From Micromonospora_J zhanjiangensis (GTDB lineage Bacteria > Actinomycetota > Actinomycetes > Mycobacteriales > Micromonosporaceae), in the NCBI RefSeq assembly GCF_042650605.1, contig NZ_JBHSBN010000033.1:1-60642 (forward strand): a stretch of DNA of 60,642 bases, written 5' to 3'. Made by a program: the position numbers and the translations under genes. The notes beneath the pieces are model-generated. The model saw only the letters and a program-made list of their open reading frames with translations. It was not told the origin of the DNA and did no database searches. Positions 17,146 to 26,043 of the stretch are shown in pieces; position 1 is the stretch's first letter, and every line of letters starts with the position of its first letter.

Positions 17146-17693
17146 CGGTCCATCCCCTCCTGACCGAAACCGTACCCGGCGGGCACCGGGACCCGATCGT
17201 CGACCGCGCGGCGGCGAACCGTTCCCGCAAGACAGTGGGCACGGGGTGTCGGGGTCCCGCATCGCGCGAGCACTCGGCCGCACCCGGTCGGACGAAAATC
17301 GGGGCGCGGCCACTGGCCGCGCCCCGATGCTCCCAGGCCCTTCCCGGCCGGTGTGACAGAAACGACCCGCGGCGACCTTCGGACCGACCGGTCGGGCACC
17401 TGGCTGGCCCCGCCCGGCCGTTGTCTACTGGCCGTGCACGTCGTCCTGCCCGACACCGGTATCCGCGGCCGGTTCGCGCCGCCCCGCCGACCCCCGCCCG
17501 CTGGACCTGGCCGCCGCGACACAGGTGGAAAACCTGCCGCTCGGCCAGCGGACGAAGGGACGAAGCGAACAACAGCCGCTTCCCGTTGTAGGACTCAAAG
17601 ACGGTACGTGGTGCCCCCCCGCCGCTGTCAACCCGCCCCGGGCCTGTCGGGCGCGCCGCGACCGGCGTGTCGCGTAACGAACCCCGCGGAAAC
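17146..17693. other. ~550-bp intergenic region without a recognisable gene
   Basis: Frames here on both strands look like non-coding shadows. A perfect hairpin at 17298-17328 (separate entry) is oriented as a minus-strand terminator, so a short minus-strand transcript from ~17690 to ~17300 is possible. No protein or tRNA could be recognised in it. Confidence 0.4.
17298..17328 (-). terminator. Intrinsic terminator on the minus strand
   Basis: ATCGGGGCGCGGCC (17298-17311) pairs perfectly with GGCCGCGCCCCGAT (17315-17328) over an ACT loop, a 14-bp stem. On the minus strand it is followed by TTTCGTC, the best T-run of any hairpin in the window. No annotated gene reads into it. Confidence 0.65.
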
Positions 17694-17719
17694 CGGTCCC
17701 CGCCCGCAGGCGGGGACCG
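17694..17719 (-). terminator. Terminator of the lysine aminomutase operon
   Basis: CGGTCCCCGCC (17694-17704) pairs perfectly with GGCGGGGACCG (17709-17719) over a CGCA loop. It begins at the base after the stop codon of the GlmL-like gene. Confidence 0.8.
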
Positions 17720-19060
17720 TCACCGGGACAGTCGACCCGCCAACAGACCCGCCGCGGCGGCCGGATGCTCCCCGGCCAACAGACCCGCCGCAGCCAACAC
17801 GTAGTCCACGTCCACCACCGCGTCCGCCGCCCGCGGCACCGCCCACCCACCGCCGTGATCGGTCAACACCGCGGACAGCACCGCCGCCGCGTCCGGTCCC
17901 GCCGCGTGCCGCAACACCCCACCCGAACCGATCAACACCCGCACGTCACGAAGATCACGACCCGGTTCGCCGGACGCGCCACCGCGGGCGTGCCGACGCA
18001 CCGCCACCGTCGCCGCCAACGCCGCGATCCGCCGATCCGCCGCCCGATCCTCAGCGGTCACCGACAGGAACCCCGGATCGCCCGCCCGCGCCGCCGCGGC
18101 CCGCGCCAACGACTCCCGCTCGGCCGGCGCCAGCAGCCGCTCCGCGTCCGCCGCCGCGACCACCCCCGGCGCGGACCACCGCATCCCCAGGTCCCCCTCC
18201 ACCGTGCGGGCCCGCCACAGGGTGCCCGACGCCGGCCGCGACGGCCCGACCGCCCGCTCGTCCGGCGTCAACACCGAGTACACGTCGGTGGTGGCGCCAC
18301 CCACGTCCACCACCGCCAGATCCCCACCGGTCAGATCGGCGTACCGCTCCACCCCGGTCAACACCGCGTCCGGGGTCGCGGCCCGCACCAGCGACCCGAA
18401 CCGGGAACCCCGGGACAGGCGTTTACCACCGATGACGTGCCGCAGGAACACCTCCCGGATCGCCGCCCGCGCCGGCCCCGGGTCCAACACCCCGATCCGC
18501 GGCAGCACGTTACCCACCACCGACACCGGCACCCCGGCGCCCGACAGCAGATCCCGTACCTCGTCCCGGACGTCCGCGTTGCCGGCCATCACCACCGGCA
18601 CCCGCCACCGGGCCCGCGCCAACCGGGCCGCGTTGTGCGTCAGCACCTCCGCGTCCCCGCCGTCGGTGCCACCCACCAGCAGCACCACGTCCGGACGGGC
18701 CGCCCGCAGGTCCCGCACCGCGGCGGCGTCCAACGGGCCGGCGGCCACGTGCACCAGCCGGGCACCCGCCGACAGCCCCACCCGCGCGCCCGCCCGCGCG
18801 GTGACCAGACGCTCGTAGCCCACCACCGCCAGCCGCAACCCACCACCGGCCGACGAACACACGTACCAGGGCGCCCCGGCCGCCCCCGGCAGGCCGTCGA
18901 CGGCCCGGGCCACCGCGGCGTCCAGGCCGCGCAGCACGTCGCTGCCCGCGGTGGTCGGCGCCGCCGCCGCCGCCAGCAACGCCCCGTCGACCAGATCCAC
19001 CACGGCGACCTTCGTGAACGTGGACCCGACGTCCGCGCAGACCGCGAAACCGGCCGTCAC
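17720..19060 (-). CDS. GlmL/MutL-like ATPase of the lysine aminomutase cluster
   Basis: 446 aa. ASKHA-type ATPase signatures are present: ADVGSTFTKVAVVD at the N-terminus, VVDVGGATTDVYSVL in the middle and VLIGSGGVLRHA near the end. GlmL proteins accompany B12-dependent mutases and are thought to act as a repair or reactivation partner. The GTG start (19060) overlaps the kal stop as GTGA, so it is translationally coupled. Its place behind kamD-kamE argues that it serves the adenosylcobalamin-dependent lysine 5,6-aminomutase. Confidence 0.85.
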   Translation of the reverse strand: MTAGFAVCADVGSTFTKVAVVDLVDGALLAAAAAPTTAGSDVLRGLDAAVARAVDGLPGAAGAPWYVCSSAGGGLRLAVVGYERLVTARAGARVGLSAGARLVHVAAGPLDAAAVRDLRAARPDVVLLVGGTDGGDAEVLTHNAARLARARWRVPVVMAGNADVRDEVRDLLSGAGVPVSVVGNVLPRIGVLDPGPARAAIREVFLRHVIGGKRLSRGSRFGSLVRAATPDAVLTGVERYADLTGGDLAVVDVGGATTDVYSVLTPDERAVGPSRPASGTLWRARTVEGDLGMRWSAPGVVAAADAERLLAPAERESLARAAAARAGDPGFLSVTAEDRAADRRIAALAATVAVRRHARGGASGEPGRDLRDVRVLIGSGGVLRHAAGPDAAAVLSAVLTDHGGGWAVPRAADAVVDVDYVLAAAGLLAGEHPAAAAGLLAGRLSR

Positions 19061-19452
19061 CGGTCCGCCGGCGGCACCACCACGGTGCCGGTCGCCGTCA
19101 CCGCCACCACCGGCGGATCGACCACCTCCGCCGCCGACCCACCCCGCTCCGGCCGGCCCCGGCACACCACCCGGCAGACGAAGTCCACCGTACGGCTACG
19201 GGTGCCCACCCGGGTCACCGTCGCCGTCACCTCCACCACGTCACCGGCCCGGACCGGCCCCCGGAACTGCACATCCGAGTACGACGCGAACAACCCCTCG
19301 TCACCGTCGGTCCGGATGCACACCTCCGTCGCCACATCACCGAACAACCCCAACGCGTACGCCCCGTCGACCAGGTTCCCGGCGTAGTGCGCGTGCGAGT
19401 ACGGCACATACCGCCGGTGGGTCACCGTCAATCCCAACCGCGAATCGCTCAC
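19057..19452 (-). CDS. kal: 3-aminobutyryl-CoA ammonia-lyase (hotdog fold)
   Basis: 131 aa, a single hotdog domain. The start SRLGLTVTHRRYVPYSHAHYAGNLVDGAYALGLFGD (read in parts) matches the Kal type, with the His/Asp-containing HAHYAGNLVDGA helix. It removes ammonia from L-3-aminobutyryl-CoA to give crotonyl-CoA, the last dedicated step of lysine fermentation. Its GTG overlaps the kamE stop by 4 bp, and its own stop overlaps the next GTG. Assigned by fold pattern and context. Confidence 0.82.
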   Translation of the reverse strand: MSDSRLGLTVTHRRYVPYSHAHYAGNLVDGAYALGLFGDVATEVCIRTDGDEGLFASYSDVQFRGPVRAGDVVEVTATVTRVGTRSRTVDFVCRVVCRGRPERGGSAAEVVDPPVVAVTATGTVVVPPADR

Positions 19453-20198
19453 GCCGCCGCCCTCTCCGTGATCAACTTGTGCACCAGGTAACTCGCCACC
19501 TCACCCGGCGTGGTACCCCGACCGAAGATCCGGTCCACCCCCAGCTCGCCGGCCATCTTCTCGTCGAACCGCGGCCCACCGACCACCAGCAACGGCCGCC
19601 GCGCCGCCGGCAACGCCTCCCGGAACGCCGCCGACATCTCCCGCGTGTTGTGCAGATGCGCGTCCCGCTGCGTCACCACCTGCGACACCAGCACCGCGTC
19701 GGCCCGCGCCGCCCGCGCCGCCTCCACCAGATCCGGCACACTCACCTGCGCACCCAGATTGGTCACCGACAACTCCCGGTAGTACTCCAGCCCCTTCTCC
19801 CCCGCGATCCCCTTCACGTTCAGGATCGCGTCGATGCCCACCGTGTGCGCGTCCGTGCCGATACACGCCCCCACCACCGACAGCTTCCGCCGCAACCGAC
19901 TGCGCACCAGGGCGTTGACCTCCTTGGCCGACAACAACGGGAAATCCCGCTCCACCACCTCGACCCTCGACAGGTCCACCAGATGGCTCACCCGCCCGTA
20001 CACCACGAAGAAGGTGAACCCGTCACCCATCTGCTTCGCGTGCACCAGCATCGCCGGATCCAGGCCCATCTTCGCGGCCAACTGCAACGCCGCACCCTCG
20101 GCCCGCTTGTCGTACGGCACCGGCAACGTGAACGACACCTGCACCATGCCGTCCCCGGTGGTGTCCCCGTACGGCCGCACGATCGTCTTCCCGCTCAC
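19449..20198 (-). CDS. kamE: Lysine 5,6-aminomutase beta subunit
   Basis: 249 aa from GTG 20198, which has a GAAAGG site 8 bases upstream. A longer form from GTG 20265-20267 would overlap kamD. The N-terminal dimerisation part has VRPYGDTTGDGMVQVSFTLP. The B12-binding domain shows the base-off motif DxHxxG as GTDAHTVGIDAI and VVGGPR. The lysine that binds PLP in clostridial KamE corresponds to the Lys in ILNVKGIAGEKG. With KamD it moves the 6-amino group of beta-lysine to carbon 5 using adenosylcobalamin and PLP. Confidence 0.93.
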   Translation of the reverse strand: MSGKTIVRPYGDTTGDGMVQVSFTLPVPYDKRAEGAALQLAAKMGLDPAMLVHAKQMGDGFTFFVVYGRVSHLVDLSRVEVVERDFPLLSAKEVNALVRSRLRRKLSVVGACIGTDAHTVGIDAILNVKGIAGEKGLEYYRELSVTNLGAQVSVPDLVEAARAARADAVLVSQVVTQRDAHLHNTREMSAAFREALPAARRPLLVVGGPRFDEKMAGELGVDRIFGRGTTPGEVASYLVHKLITERAAA

Positions 20199-20253
20199 CG
20201 CGCCGACCTTTCGTTCGCGACTGCGGGGCTCCGCTTCGCTGCACTCCTCGCGC

Positions 20254-21831
20254 TCACCGGGAACCACCCTCCAGGATCTCGGTGGCCGGGTTGTAGTAGC
20301 CGGCCTCGTGCCGGGCCACCCCGTCCAGACCCTTGCCCCGATCCGCCGGCCGCTTCATGATCCCGAACGTGCCGTCCGCGATGGCGTTCAACAGGGTGTC
20401 GTCCGCGATGCGTTCCAACAGGCCCACCGCCTCACCCAGCACCGTCGCCGCCCGCCGCTGGATGAACCCGCCCGGCGCCGGCACGAAATCCTCGTGCAAC
20501 CCACCAGCGGCACCCAGCACGTACCGCACGTTCTGCAGGGCGATGTCCCGATCCGACAACCACGGCGTCACCACCGCCTCGGTCATCATCCCCACCAGCA
20601 GGATCCCCTGACCCGTCATCGCGCCCGCCAGGTTGAAGAACCCGTCCAACAGGTTGCCCCGGAACACGTCCCCCGTCATGTGCTTCGTCGGCGGCATCCA
20701 CTTCAACGGCGCGCCCGGGAACAACTCCCGCGCCAACAACGCGTGCGCCAACTCCAACCGGAACGACTCCGGCACATCCGGATTGATCTCGAACGCGTGC
20801 CCCAACCCCAACAACTCGTCCGGCAACCCCGCCTCGTGCGCGAAGAACTCGTTCAACAACTGCGACACCGTCACGGTGTGCGCCTCGTCCACCGCGTCCG
20901 CCGTCGTCAGGTAGTTGTCCTCACCGGTGTTGATGATGATCCCCGCCCGGGCGTGCACCTGCCGGGAGAACCGCTGATCCACGAACGTACGGATCGGATT
21001 GATGTCCCGGAACAGGATCCCGTACATCGAATCGTTCAACATCATGTCCAGCCGCTCCAGGCCGGCCAACGTCGCCATCTCCGGCATGCACAAGCCCGAC
21101 GCGTAATTCGTCAACCGGATGTAGCGACCCAACTCCTTCGACGAGGAGTCCAACGCCGCCCGCATCAACCGGAAGTTCTCCTGCGTCGCGTACGTCCCCG
21201 CGAAACCCTCCCGGGTCGCCCCTTCCGGCACGTAATCCAGCAACGACTGCCCCGTCGACCGGATCACCGCGATCACATCCGCCCCGGCCCGCGCCGCCGC
21301 CTGCGCCTGCGGAATGTCCTCGTGGATGTCACCCGTCGCCACGATCAGATAGATCCACGGCCGCCGCGGCGGATCACCGTACCGCCGCACCAGCCGGTCC
21401 CGCTCGGCCCGCCGCCGGTCGATCAACCGCACCCCCGCCGCCACCGCCCGCCGGGCGGCCCGCCGGGCCGCCGTCGCAGCCTTCCCCTCCGGCACCACGA
21501 ACCGCACCGAACCCGCCGCCGCCTTCTGGGCAAGCAAGGTGATGTCAGCTGCCTCACCCACCCGCAACCCGTCCCGCGCCATCGCGTCGAACACCGGCAA
21601 CGACACCCCGTGCCCCAACCCGACATCCGCCACCACCGCGTCCACCAACCGGTTCACCCACGGAATCCCGTCCGGATCCGCCCCCACCACCCCGGCCAGC
21701 CGCAACACCGCCCGCTCCACCGACACCGTGGTGTGACTACGGGCCAGATCCACCACCGGCTGACCCGCCCGACGCGCCAACTCCCGAGCCCGACCCACCA
21801 GCACCGGATCCAGCGACAGCTTCCCACTCAC
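20254..21831 (-). CDS. kamD: Lysine 5,6-aminomutase alpha subunit
   Basis: 525 aa, close to the ~516 aa of the clostridial protein. The TIM-barrel region contains YLIVATGDIHEDIPQAQAAARAGADVI, IRSTGQSLLDYVPEGATREGFAGTYATQENFRLMR (in parts) and HAFEINPDVPESFRLELAHA, all highly conserved in KamD. It holds PLP and the 5'-deoxyadenosyl chemistry together with KamE. GTG 21831 overlaps the amidohydrolase stop as GTGA. Confidence 0.95.
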   Translation of the reverse strand: MSGKLSLDPVLVGRARELARRAGQPVVDLARSHTTVSVERAVLRLAGVVGADPDGIPWVNRLVDAVVADVGLGHGVSLPVFDAMARDGLRVGEAADITLLAQKAAAGSVRFVVPEGKAATAARRAARRAVAAGVRLIDRRRAERDRLVRRYGDPPRRPWIYLIVATGDIHEDIPQAQAAARAGADVIAVIRSTGQSLLDYVPEGATREGFAGTYATQENFRLMRAALDSSSKELGRYIRLTNYASGLCMPEMATLAGLERLDMMLNDSMYGILFRDINPIRTFVDQRFSRQVHARAGIIINTGEDNYLTTADAVDEAHTVTVSQLLNEFFAHEAGLPDELLGLGHAFEINPDVPESFRLELAHALLARELFPGAPLKWMPPTKHMTGDVFRGNLLDGFFNLAGAMTGQGILLVGMMTEAVVTPWLSDRDIALQNVRYVLGAAGGLHEDFVPAPGGFIQRRAATVLGEAVGLLERIADDTLLNAIADGTFGIMKRPADRGKGLDGVARHEAGYYNPATEILEGGSR

Positions 21832-23417
21832 GGCGAACCCTCCTCGTAAATCACCGCACCACGCAGCACCGTCCGCCGACACACCGGCAACGGCGTCGGA
21901 TCCGCCGGCCCCCGCAGCTCCGGATCCGCGGCCAACAACACCGGCAGACCCCGCTCCACCCCCGCCGGCACCGACCACACCGCGAACGTCGCCGCCGCAC
22001 CCGGCGCCAACACCCCCTCGGCCAACCGCCCCCGCAGCGACGAACCCGGCAACGCCTCCCAACCACCCCGGGTGTGCGCCGCGAACGCCGCCCGCACACT
22101 CATCCGCTGCACCGGATTGAAATGCCACGCCGCCGCCCGCACCGAACCCCACGGATCCAACGGCGTCACCGGCGAATCCGACCCGAACGCCAACGTCACA
22201 CCCACCCCGTGCATCGCGCCCATCGGATTCGACGCCAACGACCGGTCCACCCCCAGCCGCGACGCGTACATCCCCCGCTCGCCACCCCACAACCGGTCGA
22301 ACGCCGGCTGCATACTCGCCACGATCCCGAAATCCACGAACCCCGCGATCAACCGCTTGTCCAGGATCTCCGCGTGCTCGATCCGGTGCCGCCCCGCCCG
22401 CAACCGGTCCACCCCCAGCACCCGCGCCGCCCCGGCGAACCCCTCCAGCACGGTGCCCACCGCCGCGTCACCGATCGCGTGGAACCCACCCTGCATGTCC
22501 TGCTCCGCGCAGTCCAACAGATGCGCCCGCACCTCCTCGGCGGTCACATACCCGAACCCGCACCCACCGTCCGGATCATCCAGATACGGCGACGACAGAT
22601 GCGCCGTCCGCGACCCCAACGCACCATCCGCGTACAGGTCCCCACCGGCACCCACCGCACCCAACTCGCGGGCCTTCGCCGCCCCCATCAACTCGCCCCA
22701 GTAGCCGTACACCTCCGGCCCACCGACACCCGACAGCCCCAGCACCGCCGTGAAATCAGCCTCGCTCGACGTGCCCGGACCACCACACTCGTGCACTGCC
22801 GCGATCCCCGACGCGGCCGCCCGCCGCAACGCCGCCCGCTGCGCCCGCTCCCGCTGCGCCGCCGTCACCGACGCGAACGCCACCTCCCGCACCACATGGT
22901 GCGCGTCCCGCCGCACCAACCCCGACGGATCGAACCCCACCGCGTCCCGGGCCGCCGGCGCCGCCGCCAACAACGCCGACGAACACAACGCCGAATGGAT
23001 CGACGCCTGCGACAGGTACACCCGCCGACCCGCCGCCGCCCGGTCCAACTCCGCCGCCGACGGCGGCTCCGGCCGCTCCCAGCCCGACTCGTCCCAGCCG
23101 TGCCCCAACACCACCGCGTCCGACGGCAACGCCGCCGCGAACCCGGCCAACAGCTCCAACACCTCCGCCGCCGACCGCGCCACCGACAGGTCCAACCCGG
23201 ACAACGCCAATCCGGTGTCGGTGGCGTGCACGTGCGCGTCCACGAACGCCGGCGTCACCAGCGCACCGTCGAGGTCCACCACCCGGTCCGCCCGCGGCGC
23301 GTCCACGTCCGCACCGATCCAGGCGATCCGCCCGTCACGCACCAACAACGCCGTAGCCCGAGGGTCGGCGGGGCAGAACAGCAGCCCGCCGCGGTACAGG
23401 ATCGAGGGGTTCGTCAT
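21828..23417 (-). CDS. Amidohydrolase, YtcJ/Amidohydro_3 type
   Basis: 529 aa. The metal-dependent amidohydrolase fold is clear: DGALVTPAFVDAHVHATD near residue 60 (HxH), LGHGWDESGW, GFHAIGDAAV, RIEHAEILD and GSDSPVTPLDPW. The family hydrolyses amide or C-N bonds; the substrate is unknown. It lies inside the lysine cluster, 5 bp after kdd and overlapping kamD by 4 bp, so it is cotranscribed and may supply or salvage a lysine-related amide, or remove an inhibitory by-product. This gene is not part of the textbook pathway. Confidence 0.88.
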   Translation of the reverse strand: MTNPSILYRGGLLFCPADPRATALLVRDGRIAWIGADVDAPRADRVVDLDGALVTPAFVDAHVHATDTGLALSGLDLSVARSAAEVLELLAGFAAALPSDAVVLGHGWDESGWERPEPPSAAELDRAAAGRRVYLSQASIHSALCSSALLAAAPAARDAVGFDPSGLVRRDAHHVVREVAFASVTAAQRERAQRAALRRAAASGIAAVHECGGPGTSSEADFTAVLGLSGVGGPEVYGYWGELMGAAKARELGAVGAGGDLYADGALGSRTAHLSSPYLDDPDGGCGFGYVTAEEVRAHLLDCAEQDMQGGFHAIGDAAVGTVLEGFAGAARVLGVDRLRAGRHRIEHAEILDKRLIAGFVDFGIVASMQPAFDRLWGGERGMYASRLGVDRSLASNPMGAMHGVGVTLAFGSDSPVTPLDPWGSVRAAAWHFNPVQRMSVRAAFAAHTRGGWEALPGSSLRGRLAEGVLAPGAAATFAVWSVPAGVERGLPVLLAADPELRGPADPTPLPVCRRTVLRGAVIYEEGSP

Positions 23418-23422
23418 GACGA

Positions 23423-24478
23423 TCAGTCTGCCGCGAGCCGCGCCTCGAACAACGAACGCACCCCCGGAACCTCCCGCAACAACGACAGCGCCAACTCCGC
23501 GTGACCCGGCACGAAGCCGTTGCCGACCAGCATCGTCACGTCCGCGGCCAGCCCCTCGGCACCCAACGCCGCCGCCGCGAAACTCGTCGCCATCGAGAAG
23601 AAGATCACCGTGCCGCCGTCCGCCGTCGCCAGCACCGCGCCGTGCTCGCACCCCGGCACGTCCACGCACACCACCGTCACGTCCGCCGCCCGGCCCAACG
23701 CCCCCTCGACCGCCGCCGCCAACGCCACCGGATCCCGCGCGTCGGCCAACGCCACCTCATCCGCCAGGCCCGCCGCCAGCAGCCGGTCCCGCTCCGCCGC
23801 CACCGGCACCACCCCGACCGTACGGGCGGCGCCCGCCCGCCGGGCCGCCGCCAACGCCAGCGACCCGCTCTTGCCGGCCCCACCGATCACCGCCACCGTC
23901 ACCCCGGCCGACCGGTCCTGCCGCCGCGCGACCAGGTCACCGACCACCCGCGCGGTCAACGCCGGCGCCCCACACACGTCCAGCACCGCCAGACTCAACC
24001 CCGGAGGCAGGTCGGCCGGGAGCACCGCCGCGATGGACCGGGCGAACAGGATCGCGTGCCCGGAACACGGCACCTGCTCGCCGAGGCCGTCCCAACCGGC
24101 CAGGTCGTCGTCGACCGACAGCGGCGTCAGGGTGAGTGACACCAGGGTGGCGACCCGGTCACCCGGCTTCAGCCGCAGCGGGGAGCACGGCCCCACCTCG
24201 TCCACCGTGCCGATCAGCATCCCGCCGGAACCGGTGACCGGATTGTGCATCTTGCCGCGTTTGGCAATGATGTCCAGCACCTCGGTCCGCACCGCGGCGC
24301 CGTCGCCACCGTGCTTCTCCGACAACTGTCGGTAACTTGCCGCGTCCAGATTGAGCCGTTCCACCCGGATCCGCACCTCGTCGGCGCCGATCTCCGGACG
24401 GTTGTCCAACCGCAGCGCCGCCTGCGGCAGCACCCCCGACGGCTCGAGCACCCGGTGCAGACCGACCGGTGACGTCAT
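23423..24478 (-). CDS. kdd: L-erythro-3,5-diaminohexanoate dehydrogenase
   Basis: 351 aa. Family signatures include LNLDAASYRQL, NPVTGSGGMLIGTVDEVG, VPCSGHAILFARSIAAVLP and a Rossmann VIGGAGKSGSLALAAARRAGA. It oxidises 3,5-diaminohexanoate with NAD(P)+ to 5-amino-3-oxohexanoate. ATG 24478 faces kamA across a ~135-bp divergent promoter region. First gene of the minus-strand operon kdd-amidohydrolase-kamD-kamE-kal-glmL. Confidence 0.93.
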   Translation of the reverse strand: MTSPVGLHRVLEPSGVLPQAALRLDNRPEIGADEVRIRVERLNLDAASYRQLSEKHGGDGAAVRTEVLDIIAKRGKMHNPVTGSGGMLIGTVDEVGPCSPLRLKPGDRVATLVSLTLTPLSVDDDLAGWDGLGEQVPCSGHAILFARSIAAVLPADLPPGLSLAVLDVCGAPALTARVVGDLVARRQDRSAGVTVAVIGGAGKSGSLALAAARRAGAARTVGVVPVAAERDRLLAAGLADEVALADARDPVALAAAVEGALGRAADVTVVCVDVPGCEHGAVLATADGGTVIFFSMATSFAAAALGAEGLAADVTMLVGNGFVPGHAELALSLLREVPGVRSLFEARLAAD

Positions 24479-24613
24479 ACCGACCTCCCAACGACCCCCG
24501 CAGCGCTCGCCCGGCGGGAAAACTTACGGCAGACTAGTTTCTGAGCAGGATATTTTCCAGTAGCCTTCCCAGGCGCTGCTGATCGTTGATCGCCCCGGAC
24601 ACCAGGAGGGTTC
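24479..24613. promoter_or_regulatory. Divergent promoter region kdd / kamA
   Basis: AT-rich core at 24517-24558. GGAAAA (24517-24522) and TTTTCC (24553-24558) are inverted and 30 bp apart, with ACTAGT in between. This symmetric layout between divergent catabolic genes suggests one operator serving both directions. A GGAGGG ribosome-binding site at 24605-24610 precedes the kamA GTG. Confidence 0.5.
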
Positions 24614-26026
24614 GTGACACAGACCGAACCGATCGAGACCGTGCCCCGCCCCCGGACCACACCCGAGGCGCCCACCGGCACCACCACCCTCTCCGCCGGG
24701 CAGCCGTACGAATACCACCGCCGCCCCCTCGTCGAGCCCGACTGGACCCGGTTCCCCGGGTGGCGGCAGGTAACCCGCGAACAGTGGGAATCCGCCCAAT
24801 GGCAACGGGTCAACTGCGTCAAGAACATCAAGCAGCTACGCACCGTCCTCGGCGACCTGGTCGACGAGACCTTCTACGCCGACCTCACCGAGGACCAGGC
24901 CGCGCACGCCACCATGTCGATGCTGGTACCGCCGCAGATGCTCAACACGATGGTGCCGTTCGCCCCAATCACCACCGAGGCCTTCTACGCCGACCCGATC
25001 CGCCGGTACATGATCCCGGTCGCCTCCGACCGGCGCACCGACTGGCCCTCACACCCGTACGCCAGCCGCGACTCACTGCACGAACACGACATGTGGGTCG
25101 CCGAAGGGCTCACCCACCGCTACCCCACCAAGGTCCTCGCCGAACTGCTCTCCACCTGCCCGCAGTACTGCGGGCACTGCACCCGGATGGACCTGGTCGG
25201 CAACTCCACCCCCACCGTCGACAAGCTCAAGCTCACCCTCAAGCCGGTCGACCGCTACGACGCCCACATCGACTACCTCAAGGCCCACCCCGGCGTACGC
25301 GACGTCGTGGTCTCCGGCGGCGACGTGGCCAACGTCCCCTGGCGCAACCTCGAGTCGTACCTGATGCGACTGCTGTCCATCGACACCATTCGCGACATCC
25401 GGCTGGCCACCAAGGCACTGATGGGCCTGCCCCAGCACTGGCTGCAGCACGACGTGGTCGAAGGACTGGAACGGGTGGCCCGCACCGCCGCCCGGCGCGG
25501 GGTCAACCTCGCCATCCACACCCACGTCAACCACGCCCAGTCGCTCACCCCGCTGGTGGCCCGCGCCGCACAGACCGCCCTGGAGGTCGGCGTCCGCGAC
25601 GTGCGCAACCAGGGCGTCCTCATGCGCGGCGTGAACGCCACCGCGCCGGAACTGCTCGACCTGTGCTTCGCGCTGCAGGGCGAGGCGGGCATCCTGCCGT
25701 ACTACTTCTACATGTGCGACATGATCCCCAACGCCGAGCACTGGCGGGTGCCGGTCTGGCACGCCCAACAGCTCCAGCACGACATGATGGGCTACCTGCC
25801 CGGCTACGCCACCCCGCGGATCGTCTGCGACGTGCCGTTCGTCGGCAAGCGCTGGGTGCACATGCTCACCGAGTACGACCGCGAACGCGGCATCTCGTAC
25901 TGGACCAAGAACTACCGCACCTCGATCGAGTCCGCCGACCCGGAGGCGTTGGACAAGCGCTACGCGTACTACGACCCGATCGACACCCTGCCCGCGACCG
26001 GCCAGGCGTGGTGGTCCGCGCAGTAG
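24614..26026 (+). CDS. kamA: Lysine 2,3-aminomutase, radical SAM
   Basis: 470 aa. The radical-SAM cluster motif CxxxCxxC is at C182, C186, C189 (TCPQYCGHC). Asp369 (MCD) and Asp406 align with the two acidic residues that hold the lysine side chain in the clostridial enzyme, 37 residues apart in both. The PLP lysine should be K412, but its context is DVPFVGK instead of the usual glycine-rich DAPGGGGK. It converts L-lysine to L-beta-lysine. The protein is longer than clostridial LAM (~416 aa), mainly at the N-terminus. GTG 24614 has a strong GGAGGG site. Confidence 0.93.
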   Translation: MTQTEPIETVPRPRTTPEAPTGTTTLSAGQPYEYHRRPLVEPDWTRFPGWRQVTREQWESAQWQRVNCVKNIKQLRTVLGDLVDETFYADLTEDQAAHATMSMLVPPQMLNTMVPFAPITTEAFYADPIRRYMIPVASDRRTDWPSHPYASRDSLHEHDMWVAEGLTHRYPTKVLAELLSTCPQYCGHCTRMDLVGNSTPTVDKLKLTLKPVDRYDAHIDYLKAHPGVRDVVVSGGDVANVPWRNLESYLMRLLSIDTIRDIRLATKALMGLPQHWLQHDVVEGLERVARTAARRGVNLAIHTHVNHAQSLTPLVARAAQTALEVGVRDVRNQGVLMRGVNATAPELLDLCFALQGEAGILPYYFYMCDMIPNAEHWRVPVWHAQQLQHDMMGYLPGYATPRIVCDVPFVGKRWVHMLTEYDRERGISYWTKNYRTSIESADPEALDKRYAYYDPIDTLPATGQAWWSAQ

Positions 26027-26043
26027 GCGGATCCCCCACCTGA

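Noticed and set aside
17530..17600. Possible tRNA-like fold (GGCCGAGCGGCAGG on the minus strand)
   Set aside because: No GGTTCGA-type T-loop and no matching acceptor stem.
17353..18435. Plus-strand open frame of 360 codons before and over the glmL-like gene
   Set aside because: Pro/Arg-rich without any motif; it overlaps a well-supported minus-strand gene.
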